Shown: positions 1-8,912 of the stretch, piece by piece
Layout: the number at the start of each line of letters is the position of its first letter
Numbering within the stretch: the stretch's first letter is position 1
NCBI GenBank assembly: GCA_013336165.1
Contig: JAAXUF010000003.1
Span: forward strand, 1-64,000
Direction of reading: 5' to 3'
Source: Coriobacteriia bacterium
GTDB lineage: Bacteria > Actinomycetota > Coriobacteriia > Anaerosomatales > JAAXUF01
Length of the DNA stretch: 64,000 nt
The notes under the pieces: model-generated
Told to the model about the DNA's origin: nothing
The model's database searches: none
What the model saw: the letters and a program-made list of their open reading frames with translations, nothing else
Position numbers and translations under genes: made by a program

Positions 1-1278
1 CGGCCGCTGAGGCGCAGACCCAGGCCGCTCAGCCTCTTCAGCCGATGATACGGGAGCACCCGCGCGCCCCACCCGAAACACGCTCACATTCGTCGCAATC
101 CGCCCGTTGTACATCCCCACGGTCCGCTCCGGCGTCATCCGCAGCCCCGCTCCCAGTCCCGCATCCGGCGTGATCACCGCGAGCTTCCAGCCCGCGAATC
201 CTCCTTCGCGCAAGCCAGCGGCCAGCTCGGCGTAGAGCGCAGCCAGCTCTCGGCGCTCGCCGATACGCTCGCCGTATGGCGGGTTGGTCGCCACCAGCCC
301 CGGCCGCTCCGTCACGCCGTCGGTCACAGCGCCCTCCGGCGCCACCAACTCCGCGACCGCGCGCCGCTCGACCGACACGTGTCCCTCAAGTCCCGCGCGC
401 GCCACACACGCAGCCGCGACCTCGATTGCCCGTGGGTCGACGTCGTATCCGGCCACCGGCACCATCGCAGCCAGCCCCGCCTCGCGCCGCTTCTCCGCCG
501 CTGCGCGCACTCGCTCCCAGTCGCCGGCGTCGTGCCCCAGCCATGCCGAGAACCCCCAGCGCTCCCGAAGCAGCCCCGGCGCGATGTCGCCCGCCATCAT
601 CGCAGCCTCGATCGCCAGCGTGCCCGAGCCGCACATCGGGTCGACGAACGCCCCGCCCGCCTCGGCGATCTCGGGCCAGCCGGCCACCAGCAGCACCGCG
701 GCGGCCAGCGTCTCTTTCATCGGCGCCGCGACCTGAACTCCGGGCTCGCGGTAGCCTCGGCGGTGCAGGGGCTCGCCGGCCAGATCGATCGAGACGGTCG
801 CGCGATCTGCCCGCACCACCACATTCACCAGCAGATCAGGCCGCACGGTGTCCACGCTCGGGCGGATGCCGCCGCGCGCGGTGAACCGGTCGGCGATCGC
901 GTCTTTCACGCGCACCGCCGTGAACTGCGTGTTGCGCAGGGCGGCGTTCACGCCGGTCGCGTCGACCGCGATGGTGCCGTCGGCGCGCACGTGGTCCTCC
1001 CACGGCAGCGCGCTAACAGCGGCGTAGAGCTCGTCGGCAGAGGCCGCCGAGACGCGAGCGAGCGTGAGCAGCACGCGCGAGGCCGTGCGCGACCACATGA
1101 GCGCCCGATACGCGTGCTCAAGCCGGCCGCCAAACGACACACCAGCGGCGACGGGCCGCACGCTGCGGCACTTGAGCGCCCGCAGCTCGTCGGCCAGGAA
1201 CTTCTCGGCGCCTCTGGGGCATGGCGCGAAGAACTCCAAGCGGTCGCCTGTGAGCTGCAGCGTACTAGTATCAGCCAT
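1..1278 (-). CDS. rlmL: 23S rRNA (guanine-N2) methyltransferase, RlmL/RlmKL type (3' end cut off)
   Basis: The frame runs from an ATG at 1278 to base 1 without a stop, giving at least 426 residues, so the C-terminus is missing. The N-terminal part (about residues 50-155) fits a THUMP RNA-binding domain. The Rossmann methyltransferase follows, with SAM motif I DPMCGSGT at 213-220 and the catalytic NPPYG motif at 332-336. These are hallmarks of enzymes that N2-methylate a guanine in 23S rRNA (G2445 in E. coli). The frame continues about 20 residues past the usual end of a stand-alone RlmL domain, so a fused RlmK domain is possible but cannot be seen. It starts 15 bases after the NYN gene and is probably cotranscribed with it. 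Confidence 0.87.
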   Translation of the reverse strand, partial: MADTSTLQLTGDRLEFFAPCPRGAEKFLADELRALKCRSVRPVAAGVSFGGRLEHAYRALMWSRTASRVLLTLARVSAASADELYAAVSALPWEDHVRADGTIAVDATGVNAALRNTQFTAVRVKDAIADRFTARGGIRPSVDTVRPDLLVNVVVRADRATVSIDLAGEPLHRRGYREPGVQVAAPMKETLAAAVLLVAGWPEIAEAGGAFVDPMCGSGTLAIEAAMMAGDIAPGLLRERWGFSAWLGHDAGDWERVRAAAEKRREAGLAAMVPVAGYDVDPRAIEVAAACVARAGLEGHVSVERRAVAELVAPEGAVTDGVTERPGLVATNPPYGERIGERRELAALYAELAAGLREGGFAGWKLAVITPDAGLGAGLRMTPERTVGMYNGRIATNVSVFRVGRAGAPVSSAEEAERPGSAPQRP

Positions 1279-1293
1279 GTCTCCCGCGATCTA

Positions 1294-2064
1294 TCAGGCG
1301 AAGCCCTCCACCACGTAGGTGCCGGAGCGCGTGTCTTTGTGCAGCGTGATGAAGCCCATCTTCTGAGCGTCCTCAAGCAACTGCGTGAACGATCGGTAAC
1401 CGTAGGACGATTCCGAGAACTGCGGCTGCTTGCGCTTCATCGTGTCTTTCAGGAGCGACGAGTGCATGGCGCCCACATTCTCGCGCTGCAGCGCCTCGAT
1501 CGTCTCGAAGAGCAGCGTGAACGCGGGCTGCTTCGCCGTCGGCACCGTGTCGCTGATCTTGGGCGCTCCTGCGGCCGCACCAATGTCCTCGTAGTAGATG
1601 AATTCGTCGCAGTTGGCGGCCAACAGATCGCTCGTCGAGTCCTTCATCCCCACGCCGATGACCGTCTTACCGTTTTCTTTCAGCCGCAGCACGAGCGGCG
1701 TGAAGTCGCTGTCGCCCGACACGATCACGAAGGTGTCGATGTGCTCCTTGGCGTAGGAAAGCTCCATCGCGTCGACCACGAGCCTTATGTCGGCCGAGTT
1801 CTTGCCGGTCTTGCCGCGCTCGGGGATCTCGGTGAGTTCAATGCCCAGCTCATGCAGAACAGTCGTGTACTCCGAGAACCGCGCCCAGTCGGCATACGCG
1901 CGCTTGGCGACGACCTTACCCTTTTCAACGAGCCTCTCAAGCACCTTCTGGAAGTTGAGCACCTCGGTGATCTTGGCGCGCCTTCCGCCATTGCGCGGAG
2001 CCAGGCCCAAGGCGATGTTCTCGAAATCTATGAAAACAGCGAGCGAGTGCGCTTCTTCAGCCAC
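1294..2064 (-). CDS. NYN domain protein with C-terminal OST-HTH (LOTUS) domain
   Basis: 256 residues from a GTG start with GGGGA five bases upstream. Residues 1-150 carry the PIN-like NYN fold of the LabA/DUF88 type, with FIDFENIALG near the start and the SGDSDFTPLV acidic motif in the middle. These are the usual metal-binding aspartates of this putative ribonuclease family. The last 70 residues, ending at a GTYVV strand, match an OST-HTH winged helix that binds RNA. The pairing suggests RNA processing or turnover. The rRNA methyltransferase gene lies directly downstream, which fits an RNA-related role. The specific target is unknown. Confidence 0.85.
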   Translation of the reverse strand: MAEEAHSLAVFIDFENIALGLAPRNGGRRAKITEVLNFQKVLERLVEKGKVVAKRAYADWARFSEYTTVLHELGIELTEIPERGKTGKNSADIRLVVDAMELSYAKEHIDTFVIVSGDSDFTPLVLRLKENGKTVIGVGMKDSTSDLLAANCDEFIYYEDIGAAAGAPKISDTVPTAKQPAFTLLFETIEALQRENVGAMHSSLLKDTMKRKQPQFSESSYGYRSFTQLLEDAQKMGFITLHKDTRSGTYVVEGFA

Positions 2065-2173
2065 GGGATTCCCCTCTCACGGGATACTTCGCTCCTGATA
2101 ATGCCACATGTGGGGGTTTCTCACACGGATTCGCCCTAGGCGATGTACCGACGACAGCTACCGTGACCCGCCG

Positions 2174-3211
2174 CTAGAGGGGCGAGATCACCTCTACGTG
2201 CACATCCGCAAGCCCCATGGACTTGATACCGAGTATCTCGGCGGACCGCTTGGTAATGTCGAGAATACGGCTTCCCGAGTAGGGCCCGCGATCGGTCACC
2301 ACCACAATGATGCGCTTGCTGCCGTAGGAGACCGCAAGGCGGGTTCCAAAAGGCAGTGAGGGATGGGCGCATGTCAGCTCGTTTTCGTTGAAACGGCGTC
2401 CCGAGGATGTGTAAGCGCCGGAGCCCGCATTGCCGTACCAGGAGGTGATACCGTCAAATGCAATGCCTGTCGTGCGGTACGCCGTCGGCTCGCCGGCCAT
2501 GACGATGTAGCCGCCCTGGCCATCGACCGTCGCCTGCGTCAGATCGGTGCCATAACTGGCCCCGCTGCCCGAACCCGCCCTGGCCGCGGCGCGCTGCGCT
2601 TCGAGAATCGCCGCAACCTCGGCAGAGAGCGACTTCACGAACTTCTGTTGCTCCGCGACCGCAGCCATCGCCGCATCGCGCTCCTGGGTGACCGACGCAA
2701 CCAGAGCGGCCTGCTGCAGCTCTCGCTCCTTGAGCTCGGCGGTAAGCCGAGTCACCTCGGCGCTTTGGTCCTTGAGTGCCACCATCAACTTGGCGTCCTG
2801 GGACGAGATGATCATCATGACCCGCAGCCGGTTCGCAAACTCCTGAAACGACTTCGCCGAGAACAGCGCATTCAAAAATCCCGTACCGTCGGTGCGGTAC
2901 AGGTAGTTCGCCTGGTCGCCGAGCCGGGCCTTGCCGGCCTTGAGCGAGGCATCGAGCTCCGTCAAGCGCTTGGTGTTGGCGGCGATCTGTTCGCGAGTCT
3001 TGGCCAACTCTCCGGATGCTGAGTTGTAGGTCGACATCGTCTGCCCGAGAGAAGCGCTCATCTGATCCAGCTTGGACTGAGCGTCTTGCGCCTGTTGCTG
3101 GATCGATGAAACGGTAGGTGCAGCCAGCCCGGGGGCAGGCGTGCCAATGAGCACGACCACCACACCCAGGACCGGAACTACAGCGCGCAAGATTCTTGGA
3201 AGCGACGCCAA
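2174..3211 (-). CDS. Secreted coiled-coil protein with C-terminal RlpA-like double-psi beta-barrel
   Basis: 345 residues if begun at the TTG at 3211, which has CGGAGG about seven bases upstream. A GTG ten codons earlier lacks a ribosome site. An N-terminal hydrophobic segment ending TPAPGLA is a signal peptide. Residues about 40-215 form a Gln/Ala/Glu-rich coiled coil like those of CwlO/PcsB wall hydrolases. The last 90 residues carry the RlpA/3D barrel, recognisable by SWYG, FGTRL and VVVTDRGP and the conserved aspartate. The protein probably acts at the cell wall, either as a lytic transglycosylase or as a peptidoglycan-binding regulator at division sites. Catalysis is not proven by sequence. 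Confidence 0.85.
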   Translation of the reverse strand: MASLPRILRAVVPVLGVVVVLIGTPAPGLAAPTVSSIQQQAQDAQSKLDQMSASLGQTMSTYNSASGELAKTREQIAANTKRLTELDASLKAGKARLGDQANYLYRTDGTGFLNALFSAKSFQEFANRLRVMMIISSQDAKLMVALKDQSAEVTRLTAELKERELQQAALVASVTQERDAAMAAVAEQQKFVKSLSAEVAAILEAQRAAARAGSGSGASYGTDLTQATVDGQGGYIVMAGEPTAYRTTGIAFDGITSWYGNAGSGAYTSSGRRFNENELTCAHPSLPFGTRLAVSYGSKRIIVVVTDRGPYSGSRILDITKRSAEILGIKSMGLADVHVEVISPL

Positions 3212-3338
3212 ACATGCCTCCGCGTACAATAGACACGACACCGCGACGGTCGATCAAGATCGTGCAAGGGGAAAGTTTACATCATCAGGCACAGCAACTG
3301 GCTAGCCAACCTGCGTGCCAAGAGAGGACAGGCGCCTC

Positions 3339-3614
3339 ATGACCGGGAACACCCTTTCTACCAGCGACTCCGGCACCGCACCGAAAGTCGTCATGTACTG
3401 CCGGACGTGGTGCGGCGATTGCTCCCGCGCGCGCAGGTGGCTGGAAGCTCGCGGCATCGACTATATCGAGATCGACGTCGAATCCGATCCGGGTGCGCAT
3501 GCCCGCGCCGCTGCCCACAACGAAGGCCGACTGCACACGCCCACCTTCGAGATCGGCGACGGCGTCTGCGTCGACTTCCATCCTGACAAGCTGGAACGCC
3601 TGCTCGGCCTCTAG
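3339..3614 (+). CDS. Mycoredoxin/glutaredoxin-like thiol oxidoreductase
   Basis: 91 residues. The thioredoxin-fold active site is WCGDC, with YCRTW before it, and a cis-proline in HTPTF. This is the layout of actinobacterial mycoredoxin and NrdH-like proteins that reduce mixed disulfides or supply electrons. The ATG at 3339 is preferred; an in-frame GTG at 3315 would add eight residues. The gene is convergent with the GNAT gene, and the two stop codons share one CTAG palindrome at 3611-3614. Confidence 0.82.
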   Translation: MTGNTLSTSDSGTAPKVVMYCRTWCGDCSRARRWLEARGIDYIEIDVESDPGAHARAAAHNEGRLHTPTFEIGDGVCVDFHPDKLERLLGL

Positions 3615-4435
3615 CCTACCGACCCAATCGGAGCCGCCCACTCGGTTCGCGAATACGCGTGGCACAAGCCCAGCCGCTCCATGTTGCGCTTGCTCGAGCT
3701 CTCGGCTGCGGCTTCGCTGACGGCCAGTTCGCAGCCGGCGTCGCGGGCGATAGTGAGCCTGGCCCGCTGCAGCGAGCGCTGAACACCGCGCCCGCGAAAC
3801 TGCGGTACTGTCGAGTCCGCCGACAGCCAGCCCACACCATCGTGGCACTGAAGCTCGGCCGTACCTGCCGGGCGTCCGTCCACCAGCGCGAGCAGGAACC
3901 AACCATCATCACGCGCGACGATCGAGCGGCACAACTGCAGCTCGGCAGGCGTCGGATCGTCCGGCGCCGAGAACCCGTTCGCCGAGACAAGCGCCCATAC
4001 CTCGCGCTCCTCGGGGGTCTCGGCGAGGCGGATCTCGACATGCGCTTCAGGCCCGGGGATCTCGTCTGCCGAGGAGATCTCGCGCACCATCACGTCCTCG
4101 CATCCGAGAGGCGTCCAGCCGCGGCACATGAGCGCATCCTCAAGCGAACCATCGGCAAGCGAGCACACACTCACGATCGGCCTGGCACCCCGGGCGCGGA
4201 AGAACTCCTCTACTGCCTCGACATCGCACTGCGACACCCGGTCGCCCGAGAACCCCAAGCCGACGGTCTGGTTCACCGGCGAGGCGGGACCCACGAACGC
4301 TGCCACTCCCCCCGCGACTTCGAGCACCTCCGGCTGGATCGCCGGAAACGCCCTTTGGGCCGCGAACGCGAGAAGCCGCAGGTCGGAAGCGGCGATCGTC
4401 TCAAGGCGACGCGCGAGTGCCTGCACGTCTCGCAT
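3611..4435 (-). CDS. GNAT family N-acetyltransferase
   Basis: 274 residues. The C-terminal half is a GNAT fold: the acetyl-CoA loop reads FRGRGVQRSL after a VGWLSADSTV strand, and a late helix carries SSSKRNMERLG. The N-terminal half (about 1-130) looks like a degenerate second GNAT repeat or a substrate domain. The acceptor is unknown. The gene begins 13 bases after the flavoprotein gene on the same strand, so the two are probably one transcript. Confidence 0.8.
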   Translation of the reverse strand: MRDVQALARRLETIAASDLRLLAFAAQRAFPAIQPEVLEVAGGVAAFVGPASPVNQTVGLGFSGDRVSQCDVEAVEEFFRARGARPIVSVCSLADGSLEDALMCRGWTPLGCEDVMVREISSADEIPGPEAHVEIRLAETPEEREVWALVSANGFSAPDDPTPAELQLCRSIVARDDGWFLLALVDGRPAGTAELQCHDGVGWLSADSTVPQFRGRGVQRSLQRARLTIARDAGCELAVSEAAAESSSKRNMERLGLCHAYSRTEWAAPIGSVG

Positions 4436-4447
4436 CGGCGGCAGCGC

Positions 4448-5023
4448 CTACTCGCCGAGGTGGCCGAGCAGCCAGGCCATGTTCTCGCCCAAGCGGCGCA
4501 TGGTGCCCATGCCCTCGGCGTCGCCGACGACCTCGCCTTTGGCTCCGCCGAAGCCGACATTCCAGTACGACGAGCCCACCACGATCATCTCGTTGATGAG
4601 GAAGAAGTTGTTGATGCTCGTGAATGCGTGCATTCCGCCGGCGCGGCGCATCGACACCACCGCCGCGGCGGGTTTGCGCGCAAGCGTGTTGCCGTTGCCG
4701 CGCGAGACGTAACCCACCCGGTCGATGATCGCCTTCATCTCGGCGGTGACATCGGCGAAGTACGTAGGGCTGCCGAGGATGATCGCGTCGGCGTCACGCA
4801 CGGCATCGATAACGTCGTTCCCGAAGTCCTTGCGCCCGTGGCACTGCCCATCGCGAAGTTCGCGGCAGCGTCCGCATGCCGTGCACCCGCGGACGTCCTT
4901 GCCCGCAAGCTCGATGAGCTCACACTCGATGCCCGCCTCGCGAAGCGGTGCGAGCGCGGCCTCGATAAGCAGCGCCGTGTTCCCGCCTTTGCGAGCGGAC
5001 CCGTTGATTGCGACAACTCTCAT
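4448..5023 (-). CDS. Iron-sulfur flavoprotein (Isf)-like NADPH-dependent FMN reductase
   Basis: 191 residues with a flavodoxin fold: INGSARKGGNT is the FMN phosphate loop and GSPTYF the second FMN contact. Between them lies a compact cluster motif, CTACGRC followed by C seven residues later (CX2CX2CX7C). This matches the unusual [4Fe-4S] motif of archaeal and clostridial Isf proteins, which move electrons between ferredoxin and oxidants such as O2 or H2O2. The role here is inferred to be redox stress or electron transfer in an anaerobe. It leads a two-gene unit with the GNAT gene. Confidence 0.82.
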   Translation of the reverse strand: MRVVAINGSARKGGNTALLIEAALAPLREAGIECELIELAGKDVRGCTACGRCRELRDGQCHGRKDFGNDVIDAVRDADAIILGSPTYFADVTAEMKAIIDRVGYVSRGNGNTLARKPAAAVVSMRRAGGMHAFTSINNFFLINEMIVVGSSYWNVGFGGAKGEVVGDAEGMGTMRRLGENMAWLLGHLGE

Positions 5024-5064
5024 GGGATCGATCCTTTCGTGTGTGTCGATTCCTGACCAGGTTC

Positions 5065-5925
5065 TTATGCCCAGTCCCGCTCAGTTTCGTAGACGATGCC
5101 CACGGCCGGGCCAACGTGCACGCCTACGACCGGGCTGACCGGGACGAGCCGGACACTGTACCCGACAATCGGCTCTATGTGCTCCTCAGCAAACTTCCTG
5201 GCGACTTCTCGGCTGCCGATGTAGTGCACGACAATCTGTGAGAGGCCATAGGCGCACATATCGTCGGCAAGCTTGCGGGCGATCTCGGCCATCGCGCGGG
5301 CGCGCGTGCGCACCTTCGCGAAGGTCTGCGTCTCGCCGTCTTCCACCGTGAGAATCGGCTTGATCTGCAGCAGCCCGCCGAGCAGGGCGGTCGCACCGCC
5401 GATACGCCCTCCGCGGCGCAAAGGCTCGAGTGTCTCCGGGGTGAACAGGTATCTCGTCCTCTTCAGGGTAGCCGTCGCGGCCTGCACGCACTGCTCCAGC
5501 GACTGGCCCATCTGCGCGGCCTTCGCCGCGGCCAGCGCGCCGAACCCTTCCTCCATCGAGTTCGAACCGCTGTCGACCAGCTCGATCCGCACGCCGGGGT
5601 GATCCTTGAGCACCATCTCGGCGGCCATTCGAGCGGTAGCCATCGTGCCGCTCATCTTCTCGGAGATGAACACGCCCACGACATCGCAACCGCGCTCGAC
5701 CGCGTGCTGAAATGCGCACATCAGCGAATCCACCGAGGGCTGAGAGGAAGTGGGGAGGACCCGCATGGCAGGAAGCCGCGTGTAGAAATCGTCAACGTCC
5801 ATGTCCAGCTCCCGCGTGGTTCGCTCACCCTCGTTGACATACAGCGACACCACGTCGATGCCGTATTGAGTATTGAGTTCCGCCGGAATCGATGCCACCG
5901 AATCAGTGACCACGTTCACACACAT
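5065..5925 (-). CDS. DegV family fatty-acid-binding protein (FakB-like)
   Basis: 286 residues from an ATG at 5925 with GGGAG six bases upstream. This start places the conserved VTDSVASIP strand at the extreme N-terminus, as in the family. DegV/FakB proteins bind one fatty acid and present its carboxylate to the kinase FakA, feeding exogenous acyl chains into phospholipid synthesis. The TSQPS motif near residue 85, SxKLSGT-like ISEKMSGT, and the RRGGRIGG loop are visible. No FakA is in the window. A second DegV lies at 8045-8905, so this genome keeps at least two acyl carriers. Confidence 0.88.
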   Translation of the reverse strand: MCVNVVTDSVASIPAELNTQYGIDVVSLYVNEGERTTRELDMDVDDFYTRLPAMRVLPTSSQPSVDSLMCAFQHAVERGCDVVGVFISEKMSGTMATARMAAEMVLKDHPGVRIELVDSGSNSMEEGFGALAAAKAAQMGQSLEQCVQAATATLKRTRYLFTPETLEPLRRGGRIGGATALLGGLLQIKPILTVEDGETQTFAKVRTRARAMAEIARKLADDMCAYGLSQIVVHYIGSREVARKFAEEHIEPIVGYSVRLVPVSPVVGVHVGPAVGIVYETERDWA

Positions 5926-6148
5926 GTGCACTCCCGCCCTGACGCTATCTGTTTGCCAAGATTTGTGTTCCCACGATACACGAGTCGGCGGCGCTGCCCC
6001 CAAGAAGTCGTTACCGATCGGCACGCCATGTCGCCGTTTGTCGCGAACCCGGGGGACGGCGGCGCTCTCCTACTCGCCGATGGGTATATCGCCCGTACGT
6101 TCAATCAGTGCAATCCACCGCCGCCCGAGATCCCTTCCGGAGGACGCG

Positions 6149-6337
6149 ATGAATAGTGACGCGAACACAGCACTTCTGAGAGGCAAGAACGCCGGGTCCG
6201 ACAGCCGCCGAGACTCGGCGTCGGAGATCTCCCTCCTCATGGCGGACAGAGTCGGCGGACTCTACGCCGAGGAGGAGCGTCGTTCACGTCTCAAGCGGAC
6301 CGAGGACATGATCCGCAGAGCGCAGTCTTTGAGATAG
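6149..6337 (+). CDS. Small hypothetical protein, 62 residues
   Basis: A short reading frame with a good ribosome site (CGGAGG, seven bases before ATG). The product is charged and rich in Arg, Glu and Ser, with a predicted helix in its second half (EEERRSRLKRTEDMIRRAQS). No signal peptide, membrane segment or known motif is visible. It ends 70 bases before the ferredoxin-like gene on the same strand and may share its promoter. It is called a gene on the strength of the ribosome site only. Confidence 0.5.
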   Translation: MNSDANTALLRGKNAGSDSRRDSASEISLLMADRVGGLYAEEERRSRLKRTEDMIRRAQSLR

Positions 6338-6407
6338 CGTACCGGCGCTCAACCCTGCGATACTGACCTCTCAACAAATGAAACGAAATCACGGAGGCCT
6401 TCTGCGC

Positions 6408-7250
6408 ATGTGCCAATTCTGCGTCGAGCACGGTGAGGGCAAGCGCTGGTATCTTGAGGCCGCGAACTACGCGCACGATCTCGAGAGCGACCTGAAACGC
6501 CGAGACTACATGGTGGGCTTCATCCGCGACTTCGACTCGATGCGCGCAAACGGAATAGCGGGCATGGAGATTCTCGGAAAGCTGCCGAGACCGCTCGAGA
6601 CCGCCGGCAAGAACGCGGTCTCCCGCCATATGCGCAAGAAGCATTTCGGTCAGCCGCTTTCGCTTGAGGATTGCGCGGAAGTCTTCTCACTTGCGACCAG
6701 CATCACCGTCATCCCCTGCATCTGCCGCATGCACGCGCCCAACCGCGTCGCCGAGGAAGTCTGCATTCTGGTCACCACTCAGCCCATCACACCGCTGCTT
6801 GAAGAGGGCTTCAAAGACTACATCGACGGCCCCGATCTCGACGACTTTCGGACCGTCACCAAAGACGAAGCCATGTCTCTCCTGCGCTCATGCGAGGAGC
6901 GAGGGCTCCTGCACTCGATCTGGACGTTCAAAACACCCTTCACCGCTGCGATCTGCAACTGCAACCTCGCAAGCGGATGCATGGCGATGAAGATGACCGC
7001 GGGCTACGGCATGAAGATGATGTGGCGCGGCGAAGACATCGCACAGTTCGACGCCGAGAAGTGCTCAGGCTGTGGAGTCTGCGTCAGGCTCTGCCCGTTT
7101 GATGCAATCAGCACCAACCGCGGCGGAGGACCCGTGCGCCACGACGTCGCCAAGTGCTGGGGCTGCGGCATCTGCCGCGCGGGGTGCCCGCGGGATGCGA
7201 TCAGCCTGGCCGATCGGCGGAGCGTGCCCGCGGTCGCAAACCTCTGGTAG
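6408..7250 (+). CDS. Cysteine-rich 4Fe-4S protein with C-terminal two-cluster ferredoxin domain
   Basis: 280 residues from the ATG at 6408, which has GGAGG ten bases upstream; an ATG at 6378 has none. The N-terminus MCQFCVEHGEG is characteristic of a conserved anaerobe family without assigned function. Further cysteine groups occur in IPCICRMHA and CNCNLASGC. The C-terminus holds CSGCGVCVRLCP and CWGCGICRAGCP, a classical bacterial 2[4Fe-4S] ferredoxin. The protein probably relays electrons or carries an extra cluster in the upstream domain. It is cytoplasmic, with no signal or membrane helix. The partner enzyme is not evident from neighbours. Confidence 0.8.
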   Translation: MCQFCVEHGEGKRWYLEAANYAHDLESDLKRRDYMVGFIRDFDSMRANGIAGMEILGKLPRPLETAGKNAVSRHMRKKHFGQPLSLEDCAEVFSLATSITVIPCICRMHAPNRVAEEVCILVTTQPITPLLEEGFKDYIDGPDLDDFRTVTKDEAMSLLRSCEERGLLHSIWTFKTPFTAAICNCNLASGCMAMKMTAGYGMKMMWRGEDIAQFDAEKCSGCGVCVRLCPFDAISTNRGGGPVRHDVAKCWGCGICRAGCPRDAISLADRRSVPAVANLW

Positions 7251-7380
7251 CTCCTCGCAGCCCGAAGACTGTCGGCACTAAGGTGCCCGTCGACGTGGGA
7301 TGGCCGCCGGCGGGCACTTCACTACCCTTTGTACCCCTAGGATGTTGCAGATATGTTTCTCGCGCGGCTGACTTTGGTTT

Positions 7381-7959
7381 TTAGTCGCTCCGAAAGCCGT
7401 GTGGCTGGTCCTTGCTTTGCACGTCTCGCCGTCGCCGAGACGCACGCTGCACCCGCCGTTTCTCAACGATGAACGATGCTGCGGAAGCGGGGTCGAACTT
7501 CTCCCCCATACTGTCCGTGTTCGCCAGAATCGCCATGCCGAGCGCGATCCGTCCGGCGTGTTCCTCGTCTTCCGCGCACGTGGCAGCAACGAATGCTCCG
7601 ATGAGCAGCCCGTCTTGGCGCCACACCTCCACAACGTACTCCCACTCCCAACCAAGACCGTCTGCGGGCGCGCACACAGGAACACCTGACAGCGGGATCT
7701 CGGTAGTCCGGTCGAAGGCGGGGTCCTCACGCGGGGGCCACGGCGGGCGGGCAACATCGAGCACCCAAGCCGTCACCGCAACAGCAGTCTCCCGCACGTC
7801 TCGGTCGGCGTCCTCCAGCGCACGTTCCAACCAGAGAATGCGCTCGTCGCACTCCACATGCTGGAGCATCGCCACGGCACGCCTGCGTGTTGCCCTGCCG
7901 GACGATGACAGAGCGCGCTCAAGCACGCGATAAGGATTAGAACCACGCTCAACATTCAT
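7381..7959 (-). CDS. Hypothetical protein with HEAT-like N-terminus
   Basis: 192 residues, start ATG 7959. The first 65 residues contain two helical repeats resembling HEAT/PBS repeats (RRRAVAMLQHVE, then LERALEDADRDVRETAV). The rest has no motif I recognise and ends in an Arg-rich stretch. It is probably soluble and cytoplasmic, and may be a protein-interaction scaffold. It sits alone between the ferredoxin-like gene, with which it converges, and the second DegV gene upstream on the same strand. Confidence 0.6.
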   Translation of the reverse strand: MNVERGSNPYRVLERALSSSGRATRRRAVAMLQHVECDERILWLERALEDADRDVRETAVAVTAWVLDVARPPWPPREDPAFDRTTEIPLSGVPVCAPADGLGWEWEYVVEVWRQDGLLIGAFVAATCAEDEEHAGRIALGMAILANTDSMGEKFDPASAASFIVEKRRVQRASRRRRDVQSKDQPHGFRSD

Positions 7960-8044
7960 GCCGCATCACTCTCCGGGAACCAGAGTAGCTCGGCAGTCTG
8001 ACATGCCCGCCGGTGCGATCCCGGGCCACATGGAGCGCTTGGTG

Positions 8045-8905
8045 CTACGCAGGCCGCACGGTCACGCCCCACGCCGTGCCCACGTGAGTGGCAACCACGA
8101 TACCCGCCTCACAGATGTGCATCTCAGAGACCTGATACTGCTGCTCAATGTGCGCGCGCAGCCATTCCGCACGCTCGGGAGACATGGCATGCGTGATGGC
8201 GAACGCTCCGCGCTTGGCGCCGTTCATCTGCTCGGCGACCCACTCCAGCGTGTAACGGAGCGCCGCCTTCTCGCCGCGCAACCGTTTGAGCGGCTGAAAC
8301 TTGCCCTCCGCGTCAACCGTCAACGTCACCTTCAGGTCGAGCAACGCGCCGAGAAATGCGCTCACCTGGCCGATACGCCCGCCCTTCGCGAGGTTCTTGA
8401 GCGAGTCCAGCCCGACGAGCATCTTGACGCGTTCCCGCGCAACCTCAAGCCGCGAGATCGCTGCTGCCGGCGTAAGCCCTTCGGCCGCCGAGGCAGCCGC
8501 ATCGAGCGCCTGAAACGCGAGGCCCATCGAGAGGTTGCGCGAGTCGAAGACGTCGACGCGTCCCGGGAACCGTTCTGCGGCCTGCAGAGCCGCCTCGATC
8601 GTGCCGGAGAGTTTTGAAGAGATGTGGAGTGAGATGATGTGGTCGGCGCTCGCCAAGATGTGCTCGTACACCTCGATGAACGTGCCGACCGGGGGCTGCG
8701 AAGTGGACGGCAGCTGCGGCGCCGCATTCATGCGCTCGAAGAACTCGGCTTGCGTCAGCTCCCCGTCCTTGAACGTCTCATCTCCAAACGTCACGCTGAG
8801 CGGAACAACGACGATGTTTCGCTCGGCCGCCAGAGCCACAGGGATATCTGCGGTTGAATCGGTGACCACGACGAAGTTCGGTTTCGGTGATTCTGCTGCT
8901 GACAT
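8045..8905 (-). CDS. DegV family fatty-acid-binding protein (FakB-like), second copy
   Basis: 286 residues from the ATG at 8905, which puts VVVTDSTADIP near the N-terminus. Family features are TSQPPVG, ISSKLSGT and the LAKGGRIGQVS loop. The start lies eight bases past the gatB stop, and its ribosome site (AGGAG) overlaps the last codons of gatB, so it is translated with gatB. It is clearly diverged from the copy at 5065-5925. Likely job: binding a different acyl chain for FakA-dependent phosphorylation. Confidence 0.88.
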   Translation of the reverse strand: MSAAESPKPNFVVVTDSTADIPVALAAERNIVVVPLSVTFGDETFKDGELTQAEFFERMNAAPQLPSTSQPPVGTFIEVYEHILASADHIISLHISSKLSGTIEAALQAAERFPGRVDVFDSRNLSMGLAFQALDAAASAAEGLTPAAAISRLEVARERVKMLVGLDSLKNLAKGGRIGQVSAFLGALLDLKVTLTVDAEGKFQPLKRLRGEKAALRYTLEWVAEQMNGAKRGAFAITHAMSPERAEWLRAHIEQQYQVSEMHICEAGIVVATHVGTAWGVTVRPA

Positions 8906-8912
8906 GTCGGAA

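Noticed and set aside
379-2139. Long open frame on the plus strand
   Set aside because: Antisense to rlmL and the NYN gene, both with clear family motifs; the plus-strand product is Arg/His-rich with no domain. High-GC codon structure produces such mirrors.
7251-7380. GTGCCCG/CGGGCAC hairpin after the ferredoxin-like gene
   Set aside because: Loop of about 20 bases and no T-run; too weak to call a terminator.
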